This document shows, piece by piece, positions 1-8,519 of a stretch of DNA of 64,000 nt. The position numbers and the translations under genes are program-made. The stretch spans positions 248,001 to 312,000 of the forward strand of contig VAFL01000002.1 of assembly GCA_005768755.1 (NCBI GenBank). Reading direction: 5' to 3'. Within the stretch, counting starts at the first letter, position 1; each line of letters starts with the position of its first letter. The stretch comes from Paracoccus denitrificans. GTDB taxonomy: Bacteria; Pseudomonadota; Alphaproteobacteria; Rhodobacterales; Rhodobacteraceae. The notes beneath the pieces were generated by a model. That model worked only from the letters and a program-made list of their open reading frames with translations, made no database searches and was not told where the DNA came from.

Positions 1-840
1 ACGTTGTCCGCGATGTTCGACAGCCGCCAGGAAGCCGACCGCGCCGCGGCGGCACTGCGTGAAATCGGTGCTACCGATGTTGTTCTTCACGGCGAGGAAA
101 ATCCCGGCTATGGCGAAGTTCGTCATGCCGAACCGGAAAGCCGCGGGTTTTTCGAAGCACTCGGCGATTTCTTCTTCCCGGACGATGACCGCGCGGCCTA
201 TGCCGAAGGTCTTAGCCGCGGCGGATATCTGGTGACGGCAACCAACGTGCCAGAGCATCTGGTTGCCCAGTCGATGGAAATCCTCGATCAGGAAGGTTCG
301 GTCGATCTTGACGCCCGGGAAACCGAATGGCGCGACGACGGCTGGAACGAAGCCGCATATACCGGCCCGCTTGGCGGCTATGTGGCGGGTGATGCCGCAG
401 TCGACGCGTCGACACGTCGCGACCCGGCCCTTGATCCCGCTGTCGAGCGTGACATCGACCCCAATGCCGAAAAAATTGACGTCGTTGAAGAACGGCTGAA
501 CATCGGCAAGCGCGACGTCGATCTCGGAACAGTCCGCGTTCGCTCTTACGTGCGCGAGGTTCCGGTATCGGAAGATGTCGAACTGACGTCAGAGCGCGTT
601 GAAATCAAGCGCAACCCGGTCGACCGTGACGCAGGCGCAGGGGCCTTCGAGGAGAAGGTGATCGAAGCACGCGAGCGCGGCGAGGAAGTGGTTGTCGACA
701 AAGACGCGCGCGTCGTCGAAGAGATCGAGCTTGCCAAGACCCGCGAGTCGCATGTCGAACATGTCGAGGACACGGTCCGCAAGACCGAGGTCGAAATCGA
801 AGGCCGTAATATCGACGAAGTCGATCCCAAGGATCGCTGA
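1..840 (+). CDS. DUF2382 (YsnF/AvaK-type) stress protein, 5' end outside window
   Basis: The frame is open from the first base, so the true start lies upstream. The N-terminal part (MFDSRQEADRAAAALREIGA) resembles the general-stress 'heat induced stress protein YflT-like' module that often precedes DUF2382. The C-terminal half, from about residue 155, holds the DUF2382 pattern: EERLNIGKRDVDLGTVRVR, then REVPVSEDVELTSERVEIKR, then a highly charged E/K/R/D-rich tail. There is no membrane segment or signal peptide in the visible part. Molecular function is unknown; members are associated with general or envelope stress in bacteria. A strong bidirectional terminator follows directly. Family assignment is confident, role is not. 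Confidence 0.8.
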   Translation, partial: TLSAMFDSRQEADRAAAALREIGATDVVLHGEENPGYGEVRHAEPESRGFFEALGDFFFPDDDRAAYAEGLSRGGYLVTATNVPEHLVAQSMEILDQEGSVDLDARETEWRDDGWNEAAYTGPLGGYVAGDAAVDASTRRDPALDPAVERDIDPNAEKIDVVEERLNIGKRDVDLGTVRVRSYVREVPVSEDVELTSERVEIKRNPVDRDAGAGAFEEKVIEARERGEEVVVDKDARVVEEIELAKTRESHVEHVEDTVRKTEVEIEGRNIDEVDPKDR

Positions 841-851
841 AAAATCGAAAA

Positions 852-883
852 GGGGGCGAAAGCAATTTCGCCCCCTTTTTTTT
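852..883. terminator. Intrinsic terminator, bidirectional
   Basis: Perfect 10-bp stem GGGGGCGAAA / TTTCGCCCCC with a GCAA tetraloop, followed by eight T on the + strand. On the - strand it is followed by TTTTCGATTTTTC, so it can serve both the DUF2382 gene and mfd, whose stop codon is about 100 bases away. Confidence 0.9.
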
Positions 884-981
884 CAGGCATTTGCCTTTAG
901 CTGAACATCGGATTGCACCGGTCGTCAATGCCGTTTGACAGCAATCACGGCCGGTAAATCACGCACCGACTGATCGGCGGT

Positions 982-3900
982 TCAGGACTTTTCCTTCGCC
1001 TTGGCCGCCAGATCGCGCGCGATCCCGTATGCGCCCTTGATCCGTTCGGCGTCGGTAGACCAATCCCTGCGAATTACGATCTTGTTATCGGTGACTTTGG
1101 CCTGCCCGCGCTGATCGGTCAGGAATTCAACCAGTCCAGCGGGGTTCGGGAACTTGTCGCCGTGGAACTGCACGGTTACGCCCTTCGGCCCGGCATCGAG
1201 CTTGGCGATATTCGCTCGCTTGGCCATCGCCTTGATGCGGATCACATTCATCAGGGTCGAGACTTCACGCGGGACGGGACCGAAACGGTCTATCAGTTCA
1301 GCGGCAAAGCCCTCCATTTCCACCTTCGATGAAATATCGGCCAGGCGCCGATAAAGCCCCAGGCGGACGTCCAGATCGGGGATATAGCTTTCCGGGATCG
1401 TCACCGGCACGCCCAGGTTCAGCTGCGGTGCCCATTCGTCTTCTGGCGTGCCTTCCAGCTCGCCCGATTTCAGCTTGGCGATCGTTTCTTCCAGCATCGC
1501 CTGATAAAGTTCGAAGCCGACTTCCTTGATATGGCCGGACTGTTCCTCGCCCAGCAGGTTGCCCGCGCCGCGCAGGTCCAGATCCTGCGAGGCAAGGTTG
1601 AAGCCCGCCCCCAGCCCGTCGATATTGCCCAGAAATTTCAACCGCCGCTCGGCCTGCGGCGTCACCGGGCTGCGTGGTTTGGTCGTCAGATAGCAATAGG
1701 CCCGCGTCCGCGACCGGCCCACCCTGCCCCGGATCTGGTAAAGCTGAGCGAGGCCATAGATATCGGCCCGCCAGACAATCATCGTATTCGCGGTCGGGAT
1801 ATCCAGACCGCTTTCCACGATCGTCGTCGCCAGTAGCACATCGGCCTGCCCGTCGTAAAATGCGTTCATCCGCTGATCCAGATCGCCCGCCGCCATCTGG
1901 CCATGGGCGACGATGAAGCTGACCTCGGGGACATTTTCGCGCAGCCAATCCTCGATTTCCGGCAGATCGGCGATGCGGGGAACGACGAAGAAACTTTGCC
2001 CGCCACGATATTTCTCGCGCAGCAGCGCCTCGCGGATGGTGACTGTATCGAACTCGCTGACATAGGTGCGGATGGCCAGCCGGTCCACCGGCGGCGTGCC
2101 GATGATCGACAGGTCCCGGACACCTGACAGCGACAGTTGCAGAGTGCGCGGGATAGGCGTGGCGGTCATGGTCAGCACGTGCACGTCGCTGCGCAACTCC
2201 TTCAGGCGTTCCTTGTGGCCGACGCCGAAATGCTGTTCCTCATCAATCACCAGCAGGCCGAGGTTCTTGAAACGCACCGCCTTCGCCAGAACTGCATGGG
2301 TGCCGACAACGATATCGACGGTGCCATCGGCCAGCCCGGCGCGCGTTGCTGCCGCGTCCTTTGCGCTGACAAAGCGCGACAGCGGCCGCACGTTCAGTGG
2401 CGTGCCGCGAAAACGTTCGGCAAAGCTGCGGGCATGCTGGCGGGCCAGCAAGGTCGTCGGCGCGATCACCGCGACCTGCTTACCCTGCGAGGCCGCGATG
2501 AAGGCGGCGCGCATCGCCACCTCGGTCTTGCCGAAGCCCACATCGCCGACGATCAGCCGATCCATGGGTCGGCCTGCCGCCAGATCCGCCATCACATCGT
2601 CGATGGCGCCCATCTGGTCATCGGTTTCAGTATAAGGAAAGCGGGCAGAGAACGCTTCCCAGTCGTGATGTTCAGGTTCCAGCACCGGCGCGGTGCGCAG
2701 CAGGCGTTCCGCCGCCACCCGCATCAGCCGGTCAGCGATCAGGCGGATGCGTTCCTTCAGTCGGGCCTTGCGCGCCTGCCAGGCGCCGCCGCCCAGACGG
2801 TCGAGCAGTCCTTCTTCATGGCCATAGCGCGACAGCAGTTCGATATTCTCGACCGGCAGATACAGCCTGTCGCCGCCCGCATATTCAAGTGCCACGCAGT
2901 CATGCGGGACCCCGGCCGCGCGGATGGTTTCCAGTCCGGTATAGCGACCGATGCCGTGTTCGACATGGACAACCAGGTCGCCGGGGCTTAGCGCGGTCGT
3001 GTCTTTCAGGAAATTCTCGGCCCGGCGGCGTTTGCGCGCGCCCCGGATCAGGCGGTCGCCCAGCACATCCTGTTCCGAGATCACCGCGATTTTGCCAAGC
3101 GCAGTTCCGTCGGCGACAAACCCTTCATCCAGCGGCCAGACGGCCAGACCGAAAGCACCGGGTTGATCTGACAGGTCGGAAAGCCGCGAAATGTCGGTGG
3201 CCCCTTCCACGCCCTCATCAGAAATAAGACCGCGCAGGCGTTCGCGCGCCCCATCACTGAATGACGCGATCACGACGCGGTGCGTCTTGCGCAGCTCTTT
3301 CAGATGGGCGGCAAGCGCGCCAAAAAGGTCCAGTTGTTCGGATTGACGTTCGGGCGCGAAGTTGCGACCGACCCTGCCGCCGGCATCCAGCACACCAGGA
3401 CCGGGCGGCGCGGCGTTGACCGACAGCCGCAACACGCGGCGCCCGGAAAGCCAGGCCTGCCATCCGGCGTCGGACGCGAACATTGCATCGGGTGCGACGG
3501 GGCGATAGACACTTTCCGCACCGCGCTTTGTCGCCGCCTCGCGGCGCGCCGCATATTGCTCGGCAATCATTTCCCAGCGGGCGTCCATCACCTGCTGGGT
3601 GCGATCGTCCAGCATGACCGATGCGGACGGCAGATAGTCGAAAATGCTGTCGAGGTCTTCATAGAACCATGGCAGCCAATGCTCGACGCCAGCCAGCTTG
3701 CGCCCGGCACTGACCGCTTCGTAAAGGGGATCGTTCGACCCGCCGCCATATTCGGCACGGTATGTCGTGCGAAACCGTGTAATGGCGTCCTCGTCCAGGA
3801 TCACTTCCGACATCGGAACCAGTTCAAGCCGGTCCAGCTTGTCCCGGCTGCGTTGCGTTGCGGGATCGAAACGGCGTGCCGAATCCAGTACGTCGCCGAA

Positions 3901-4422
3901 CAGGTCCAGACGGACCGGACCGGATGGCCCGGGCGGCCAGATGTCGATGATACCGCCTCGGATCGCGTAATCTCCGGGCTCGGTGACGGTCGGGGCCTGC
4001 GAAAACCCCATCCGGACCAGCCATGCCCTGAGGCCCTTTTCGTCAATTCGGCTGCCAACGCGGGCGGTGAAACTTGCCGCTGCCACTGTGGCGCGGGGCG
4101 GTACGCGCTGAATGGCGGCGTTCAGCGTTGTCAGCAGCACGAACTTTCCCGGCACCGCATTGTGCGCCAGCGCGGCCAGCGTCGCCATGCGCGTGGCCAT
4201 CACCTCGGCAGCAGGCGAGACGCGGTCATAAGGTGTCGTGTCCCATGCAGGGAAATCCAGAACCGTCAGCCCCGGTGCAAGGAAACGCAGGCTCTCGCGC
4301 ATCGCCTCGGCCCGGCGATCATCGCGGGCAATGTGAATGACGGGGCCGCGCTCGGCCTCGCGCGCCAGCAGTGCCGCGTCATAGCCCTCAGGGGCGCCGG
4401 AAAGAGTGATGATGTCAGCCAT
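982..4422 (-). CDS. mfd: Transcription-repair coupling factor Mfd
   Basis: ATP-dependent translocase that removes RNA polymerase stalled at DNA lesions and recruits UvrA for strand-specific repair. The 1146 aa length is normal for Mfd. Domains in order: an N-terminal UvrB-homology region, the CarD-like RNA polymerase interaction domain starting near residue 480 (GDLVVHVEHGIGRYTGLE), and the superfamily 2 helicase motor with Walker A GDVGFGKT near 626 and motif II DEEQ near 727. The TRG translocation motif region and a C-terminal TRCF domain follow. The ATG at 4422 opens MADIITLSGAPEGYDA. No operon partner is evident: the neighbouring - strand gene starts upstream at 5028 and ends 36 bases before mfd, so co-transcription is possible. 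Confidence 0.97.
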   Translation of the reverse strand: MADIITLSGAPEGYDAALLAREAERGPVIHIARDDRRAEAMRESLRFLAPGLTVLDFPAWDTTPYDRVSPAAEVMATRMATLAALAHNAVPGKFVLLTTLNAAIQRVPPRATVAAASFTARVGSRIDEKGLRAWLVRMGFSQAPTVTEPGDYAIRGGIIDIWPPGPSGPVRLDLFGDVLDSARRFDPATQRSRDKLDRLELVPMSEVILDEDAITRFRTTYRAEYGGGSNDPLYEAVSAGRKLAGVEHWLPWFYEDLDSIFDYLPSASVMLDDRTQQVMDARWEMIAEQYAARREAATKRGAESVYRPVAPDAMFASDAGWQAWLSGRRVLRLSVNAAPPGPGVLDAGGRVGRNFAPERQSEQLDLFGALAAHLKELRKTHRVVIASFSDGARERLRGLISDEGVEGATDISRLSDLSDQPGAFGLAVWPLDEGFVADGTALGKIAVISEQDVLGDRLIRGARKRRRAENFLKDTTALSPGDLVVHVEHGIGRYTGLETIRAAGVPHDCVALEYAGGDRLYLPVENIELLSRYGHEEGLLDRLGGGAWQARKARLKERIRLIADRLMRVAAERLLRTAPVLEPEHHDWEAFSARFPYTETDDQMGAIDDVMADLAAGRPMDRLIVGDVGFGKTEVAMRAAFIAASQGKQVAVIAPTTLLARQHARSFAERFRGTPLNVRPLSRFVSAKDAAATRAGLADGTVDIVVGTHAVLAKAVRFKNLGLLVIDEEQHFGVGHKERLKELRSDVHVLTMTATPIPRTLQLSLSGVRDLSIIGTPPVDRLAIRTYVSEFDTVTIREALLREKYRGGQSFFVVPRIADLPEIEDWLRENVPEVSFIVAHGQMAAGDLDQRMNAFYDGQADVLLATTIVESGLDIPTANTMIVWRADIYGLAQLYQIRGRVGRSRTRAYCYLTTKPRSPVTPQAERRLKFLGNIDGLGAGFNLASQDLDLRGAGNLLGEEQSGHIKEVGFELYQAMLEETIAKLKSGELEGTPEDEWAPQLNLGVPVTIPESYIPDLDVRLGLYRRLADISSKVEMEGFAAELIDRFGPVPREVSTLMNVIRIKAMAKRANIAKLDAGPKGVTVQFHGDKFPNPAGLVEFLTDQRGQAKVTDNKIVIRRDWSTDAERIKGAYGIARDLAAKAKEKS

Positions 4423-4458
4423 GAGGTCCAGATAAAGCGCCGCGCGGCGGGGTCAAGG

Positions 4459-5028
4459 TCACAGCCCGTGAGGATGCAGCGCGATCCAGCGGGCGGCCCA
4501 GAATGCGGTGATTGTCACCGACAGGAGCGAAACGATGGTATGTTGCAGGCGATAGCGATTGATCCGCCGCATCCCTTCGATGGCGGCTTCGCGTGGCGGC
4601 TGGCCATAGCGTGCGGCCTGCACAACCCATTCCAACTGTCTGGCAAGACGCAGCTTCATCACCATCAGCAATGCAAACGGCGCGGCCAGCAGGGTCAGGG
4701 CCTGCGCCATTTCGAGTTGATAACGAAAGCCCAGCACAGCCAGAGAACTGAGCACAAACGCCCCTGCCCCCGCCAATGCCGCACCCATCCATGAACCCAA
4801 TTGCCAGCGCGGCAATTGCAGCGACAGCCAGTCCAGCAGAAGATGGGCGTGTTCGGGGTCGGCCCCTTCGGGCTTGCGCAATGAACGGCCGGCAGCGGCC
4901 AGAACGTCATTTGGAACGCCAAGTACGCCGCGCCCTGCCAGGGTCCAGACCCACACCAATAACAGCCAGAACCATGGCGAAGCAAAGGATCTTGCATCAA
5001 GTATCGAAAGGACTTCGGAAAGAATCAC
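4459..5028 (-). CDS. Small membrane protein, Rhodobacteraceae 'SufBCD-associated' type
   Basis: 189 aa with about four hydrophobic segments: one near residue 17-33 (SPWFWLLLVWVWTLAGRG), a pair near 80-125 and one near 160-180. The start is GTG at 5028; no in-frame ATG lies near the N-terminus and no strong ribosome site is visible. Proteins of this size and composition in Rhodobacteraceae are often labelled 'component of SufBCD complex', but I see no Suf gene nearby and no motif proving it. It is divergent from hemB and lies upstream of mfd. Treat as an uncharacterised inner-membrane protein. Confidence 0.65.
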   Translation of the reverse strand: MILSEVLSILDARSFASPWFWLLLVWVWTLAGRGVLGVPNDVLAAAGRSLRKPEGADPEHAHLLLDWLSLQLPRWQLGSWMGAALAGAGAFVLSSLAVLGFRYQLEMAQALTLLAAPFALLMVMKLRLARQLEWVVQAARYGQPPREAAIEGMRRINRYRLQHTIVSLLSVTITAFWAARWIALHPHGL

Positions 5029-5117
5029 GCGGAAGGGCCTGTGTCGGGTCTGCCCGCTTGCCGGGGCACCGCGGCGACTTTAGAACAGCGGCCAAACAAG
5101 GAAAAGGACGAATGCCA

Positions 5118-6116
5118 ATGCCGCCGAACCCGATCCTCGCCCCGTTCCCGATGTCACGGCCACGCCGCTTGCGCCGTGTGCCCGCCATCCGCGATATGGT
5201 GGCCGAATCCGGACTGTCGATCCGGGATCTGATCTGGCCGGTTTTCGTGACCGAGGTGGCTGGCGCAGATGCCGAGATTGCGTCGATGCCCGGTGTACAC
5301 CGCTACACCGTCGAAGGTGTGAAGCGCGCGGCGGAACGCGCGGCAAGCCTTGGCATTCCGGCGATCTGCATCTTCCCCCACTCTGATCAGGCGCTGCGCA
5401 CCGAGACCTGCGAGCGCGCCTGGGACCCCGATAATATCGGCAATCAGGCCATCCGCGCCGTCAGGGACGTGGCACCCGATCTGCTGATCATGACCGACAT
5501 CGCGCTGGATCCCTATAACGCCAATGGACATGACGGGATCGTGCGTGATGGCGTCATCGTCAACGACGAAACGGTCGAGGCACTTGTAAAGATGGCCCTC
5601 GTTCAGGCCGAAGCCGGTGCAGACATCCTTGGCCCTTCCGACATGATGGACGGCCGGATCGCCGCATTGCGCAGCGCGCTTGAAAAGAACGGCCATCAGG
5701 ATGTGGCGATCATGTCCTATGCGGCGAAATACGCATCGGGCTTTTACGGCCCGTTTCGTGATGCGGTTGGCGCATCGGGACGGCTGGTCGGGGACAAGAA
5801 GACGTACCAGATCAACCCAGCCAATCGCGAGGAGGCATTGCGTTGCGTTGCCCGCGACCTTTCCGAGGGGGCCGATATGGTCATGGTCAAACCGGGCATG
5901 CCCTATCTGGATATCTGCCGGGACGTCCGCGACCGCTTCGGCGTGCCGACCTTCGCCTATCAGGTCAGCGGTGAATACGCCATGATCGAGGGCGCGATCC
6001 GGCAGGGTTGGTTGTCACGCGATGTGATGTTCGAAAGCCTGCTGGCGTTTCGACGTGCCGGATGCGACGGAATCCTGACCTATTTCGCCCCTGAGGTTGC
6101 CGAATCTCTGGCCTGA
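5118..6116 (+). CDS. hemB: Delta-aminolevulinic acid dehydratase (porphobilinogen synthase)
   Basis: Condenses two 5-aminolevulinate molecules to porphobilinogen in tetrapyrrole synthesis. It is 332 aa, the usual length. Both active-site lysines are visible: K204 in SYAAKYASGFYGPFRDA and the Schiff-base K258 in MVKPGMPYLD. The metal-site segment reads MTDIALDPYNANGHDG, with Ala129, Asp131 and Asp139 where zinc enzymes carry three cysteines, which marks the zinc-independent type known from Rhodobacter relatives. Start: AAGGA at 5104-5108 lies 9 bases before the ATG at 5118. An alternative ATG at 5112 is only 3 bases from it. The heme operon hmuSTUV is 17 kb away and not linked. Confidence 0.96.
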   Translation: MPPNPILAPFPMSRPRRLRRVPAIRDMVAESGLSIRDLIWPVFVTEVAGADAEIASMPGVHRYTVEGVKRAAERAASLGIPAICIFPHSDQALRTETCERAWDPDNIGNQAIRAVRDVAPDLLIMTDIALDPYNANGHDGIVRDGVIVNDETVEALVKMALVQAEAGADILGPSDMMDGRIAALRSALEKNGHQDVAIMSYAAKYASGFYGPFRDAVGASGRLVGDKKTYQINPANREEALRCVARDLSEGADMVMVKPGMPYLDICRDVRDRFGVPTFAYQVSGEYAMIEGAIRQGWLSRDVMFESLLAFRRAGCDGILTYFAPEVAESLA

Positions 6117-6162
6117 TCGGCGCGATTTCGCTATTCTACCCCCAAATTATAGGGGTTTCATC

Positions 6163-6759
6163 ATGGGCAGCCACAAGGTTTTGACAAATCACGTTCTGAC
6201 ACGTCGCGGTTTTGTTGCAGGCGCAGCGGTTTTCACGCTGGCCGCATGCAATAACGGGACCAGCACCAATGCCACGCAGGTTCTGGAAGGGCGCGTCAAT
6301 GGCACGCTGAACGAACTGGTCAGCAAATATCCCAATGCCGGGCCGATGCTGGAAAACGCCAATGGCGTGCTGGTCATCCCGGTGATGACGCAGGCCGGTC
6401 TGGGCCTCAGCGGCTCCTACGGCGAAGGCGCCTTGCGGGTGCGCGGCCAGACAGTGGATTATTACTCTGCAACGCAGGCCTCGGTCGGGTTTCAGGCCGG
6501 CGCGCGTCAATACGCGCAAGTGCTTGTTTTCCAGACCGAGAAGGCGCTAGGCGATTTTCGTGCCGCACCGGGTTGGGTAGCAGGCGCGGGTGCATTCTAT
6601 GCCCTGCCCGAAGAAGGACTAAGCTATGGCACCGACTCCATCACCCGCGAACACCCCGTCGTCGCGATGATTTTCGGCGAGACCGGCATCATGGCGGGCG
6701 CAGCGGTCGAGGGCACGAAATATACGCGCATCATTCCGTCGCGGCTGAGCACACTGTAA
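6163..6759 (+). CDS. SYLF/YSC84-domain lipoprotein
   Basis: 198 aa. The N-terminus has a twin-arginine-like TRRGFVAG followed by a hydrophobic stretch and the lipobox LAAC, so it is predicted to be an exported lipoprotein, possibly by Tat. The rest matches the SYLF (YSC84) lipid-binding domain: NANGVLVIPVMTQAGLGLSG, a turn with SYGEGALRVR, and SATQASVGFQAGARQYAQVLVFQ. The domain binds phosphoinositides in eukaryotes; its bacterial role is not settled. The ATG at 6163 follows an AGGGG ribosome site, 46 bases after hemB. A terminator follows. Confidence 0.85.
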   Translation: MGSHKVLTNHVLTRRGFVAGAAVFTLAACNNGTSTNATQVLEGRVNGTLNELVSKYPNAGPMLENANGVLVIPVMTQAGLGLSGSYGEGALRVRGQTVDYYSATQASVGFQAGARQYAQVLVFQTEKALGDFRAAPGWVAGAGAFYALPEEGLSYGTDSITREHPVVAMIFGETGIMAGAAVEGTKYTRIIPSRLSTL

Positions 6760-6784
6760 TTCAGTCACAAATCAGAAACGACAA

Positions 6785-6807
6785 AGGGGCCAATCAGGCC
6801 CCTTTTT
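6785..6807. terminator. Intrinsic terminator between convergent genes
   Basis: 7-bp stem AGGGGCC / GGCCCCT with a 5-base loop and a T-run on the + strand. It lies between the SYLF gene and the convergent transglycosylase gene, 25 bases after the SYLF stop. Confidence 0.85.
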
Positions 6808-6828
6808 CCTTCCGCGATGGCAGCCAGA

Positions 6829-7485
6829 TCAGCCGCCCGCGATGATCCGCACATAGTTGCGCGTTTCGCGATAGGGCGGAATGCCGCCATATTTCTGCAC
6901 AGCCCCCGGACCGGCGTTATAAGCCGCCAGCGCCAGCCGCCAATCGCCGAACTGGTTGTACATCATGCGCAGGTAACGCGCGCCGCCTTCCAGGTTCTGC
7001 ACCGGATCGCTTGCATTCACACCCAGTTTCGCAGCCGTCCCTGGCATCAGCTGCGCCAACCCCATTGCACCCTTGTGCGAGCGTGCGTTGGGATTCCATC
7101 CGGACTCCTGGTTGACCAATCGCAAGAACAGCGCCTCAGGGATGCCATATTTGCGGGCCAGGGCCTGCGCATGCGGCATGTAAGCAGACCGCCGCCCCGA
7201 ATAGGCCTTGGTCGAAATCGTCGGCGACAGTTCCATCGTAGTCACGTTGACGACCTGACGGCCTGTGGGGCGCAACCGTTTGGATTGCTGGTACTGGCTG
7301 GCCAGCCGCGAATCCATCAGCTGTTTCTGGCGGCTGAATTGCGCGGCGCGATTACGCTCGCTGACAGCCTTCAGATTAAGTCCATCCGCCGCTGCAGGCC
7401 CTGGCAGTGCGGTCGCACTGACGCAGGCCGCAATCGCCCCGATCTTCATTGCTACGCCGAGGCGATTGAAAGCTCTGCCGATCAT
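6829..7485 (-). CDS. Periplasmic lytic transglycosylase (SLT family)
   Basis: Cleaves the MurNAc-GlcNAc bond of peptidoglycan to give 1,6-anhydromuropeptides. 218 aa with a signal peptide (hydrophobic core about residues 12-32, AAADG cleavage region), a basic linker rich in Q and R, and an SLT goose-lysozyme domain from about residue 105. The catalytic glutamate is E127 in LRLVNQESGW. The family motifs GAMGLAQLMPGTA and ALAAYNAGPGAV are intact. It stands alone, divergent from ssb. The anhydro-sugar and anhydromuropeptide enzymes anmK and ampD, also in this window, act downstream of this reaction type. Confidence 0.93.
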   Translation of the reverse strand: MIGRAFNRLGVAMKIGAIAACVSATALPGPAAADGLNLKAVSERNRAAQFSRQKQLMDSRLASQYQQSKRLRPTGRQVVNVTTMELSPTISTKAYSGRRSAYMPHAQALARKYGIPEALFLRLVNQESGWNPNARSHKGAMGLAQLMPGTAAKLGVNASDPVQNLEGGARYLRMMYNQFGDWRLALAAYNAGPGAVQKYGGIPPYRETRNYVRIIAGG

Positions 7486-7711
7486 GTCCCTACCCGTGAC
7501 TTGTTATTATTCAGTCAGACTATACGCGAATTCGTTCAATTCGCCACAAGCTTTGAAATCGAGTTCCCGCGCAAGTTCTGATCGGCGATTTTCCGCCGAA
7601 GCCAGTCCCGCGGTTCGGGGCTGGAAACCCGACACCGGATACAGGATCGGGCTTGCCCGGTGGGGCCGTGCCGCGCTAGACCGTCCCGACTATTATACGG
7701 AAAGGTATGAC

Positions 7712-8212
7712 ATGGCAGGCAGCGTCAACAAGGTGATCCTCATCGGCAATCTGGGGCAGGACCCGGAAGTCCGGACGTTCCAGAATGGCGGCAAGGTGGT
7801 GAACCTGCGCATTGCCACCTCGGAGCAGTGGAAGGACCGCAACTCGGGCGAACGGCAGGAGCGGACGCAGTGGCATTCCGTTGCCATCTTTTCCGAGCCG
7901 CTTGGCCGCATCGCCGAGCAATATCTGCGCAAGGGCAGCAAGGTGTACCTTGAGGGACAGCTGGAGACGCGGAAATGGCAGGACCAGTCGGGCCAGGACC
8001 GCTACACGACCGAGGTCGTATTGCGCCCCTTTTCGGGCAATCTCACGCTGCTGGACGGTCGCGGTGACGGCGGCGGGAACCGTGGCGGATCGGGTGGCGG
8101 CTATGGCAGCGGTGGCGGCTATGGCGACGGCGGCTATGACAGCAGTCCGTCAGGCGGCGGCAATCAGGGGGGCGGCGGTCGCCCGGATTTCGACGACGAG
8201 ATCCCTTTCTAG
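7712..8212 (+). CDS. ssb: Single-stranded DNA-binding protein
   Basis: 166 aa. An N-terminal OB fold (VNKVILIGNLGQDPEVR, then WHSVAIFSEPLGRIAEQYLRKGSKVYLEG) is followed by a glycine-rich linker from about residue 118 and the acidic C-terminal tip DFDDEIPF that binds partner proteins in replication and repair. The ATG at 7712 follows GGAAAGG at 7699-7705. Much longer in-frame upstream sequence is not needed for the family. A GTTC pair upstream at 7563-7578 has spacing 8 instead of the 7 expected for an alphaproteobacterial LexA site. A terminator follows at 8243. Confidence 0.97.
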   Translation: MAGSVNKVILIGNLGQDPEVRTFQNGGKVVNLRIATSEQWKDRNSGERQERTQWHSVAIFSEPLGRIAEQYLRKGSKVYLEGQLETRKWQDQSGQDRYTTEVVLRPFSGNLTLLDGRGDGGGNRGGSGGGYGSGGGYGDGGYDSSPSGGGNQGGGGRPDFDDEIPF

Positions 8213-8242
8213 GCCGGAACAAGCCTGATCCCTGAACTCACC

Positions 8243-8279
8243 CACGCTAAGGCGCTGATTTTCAGCGCCTTTTAGCGTG
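8243..8279 (+). terminator. Extended hairpin terminator of ssb
   Basis: Inner stem GGCGCTG / CAGCGCC with loop ATTTT, extended outward by CACGCTAA against TTAGCGTG, with a TTTT segment inside the right arm. It lies 30 bases after the ssb stop. Confidence 0.8.
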
Positions 8280-8519
8280 AAAAGGTGAACCCTTTCGGCA
8301 TGTTACAAATGCGCTGTCGCCGCGCGCGGATTTTGCGTCTGGCTGCGCTTTAGTCGACGCCCCATGCTGCGCGGTTGTACCGACCGCGCTGGATAGCCGC
8401 ATACCGTGCTTCCCGTTCCATGCCCCGCGGCAATTGCGGCCACTGGATAACTCGTTACTATGCCCGTCACAGTTGATGGAACCTGTTTCTGCACAAGAAT
8501 TTCTTCCCAGGAGTGGCCG
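8280..8519. other. Gene-free stretch upstream of the efflux operon
   Basis: With the ssb terminator this completes the only gap over 300 bases (8213-8519). It holds one perfect inverted repeat (8369-8389, listed separately) and the ribosome site AGGAG at 8508-8512 of the adaptor gene. I see no convincing coding frame, RNA gene or repeat family in the rest. Operon regulation presumably sits here. Confidence 0.6.
8369..8389. promoter_or_regulatory. Inverted repeat, possible operator of the RND efflux operon
   Basis: GCGCGGT (8369-8375) and ACCGCGC (8383-8389) form a perfect 7-bp dyad with a 7-base spacer, about 130 bases before the adaptor start. The layout suits a dimeric repressor, but no TetR- or MarR-type gene is adjacent. 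Confidence 0.35.

Noticed and set aside
3280..4794. Long open frame on the strand opposite mfd, running past its start
   Set aside because: It mirrors mfd codon positions, has no recognisable domain or ribosome site, and is a typical high-GC antisense artefact.
7563..7578. GTTC pair upstream of ssb as a LexA/SOS box
   Set aside because: The alphaproteobacterial consensus needs a 7-base spacer; here it is 8, and the site is about 135 bases from the ssb start.
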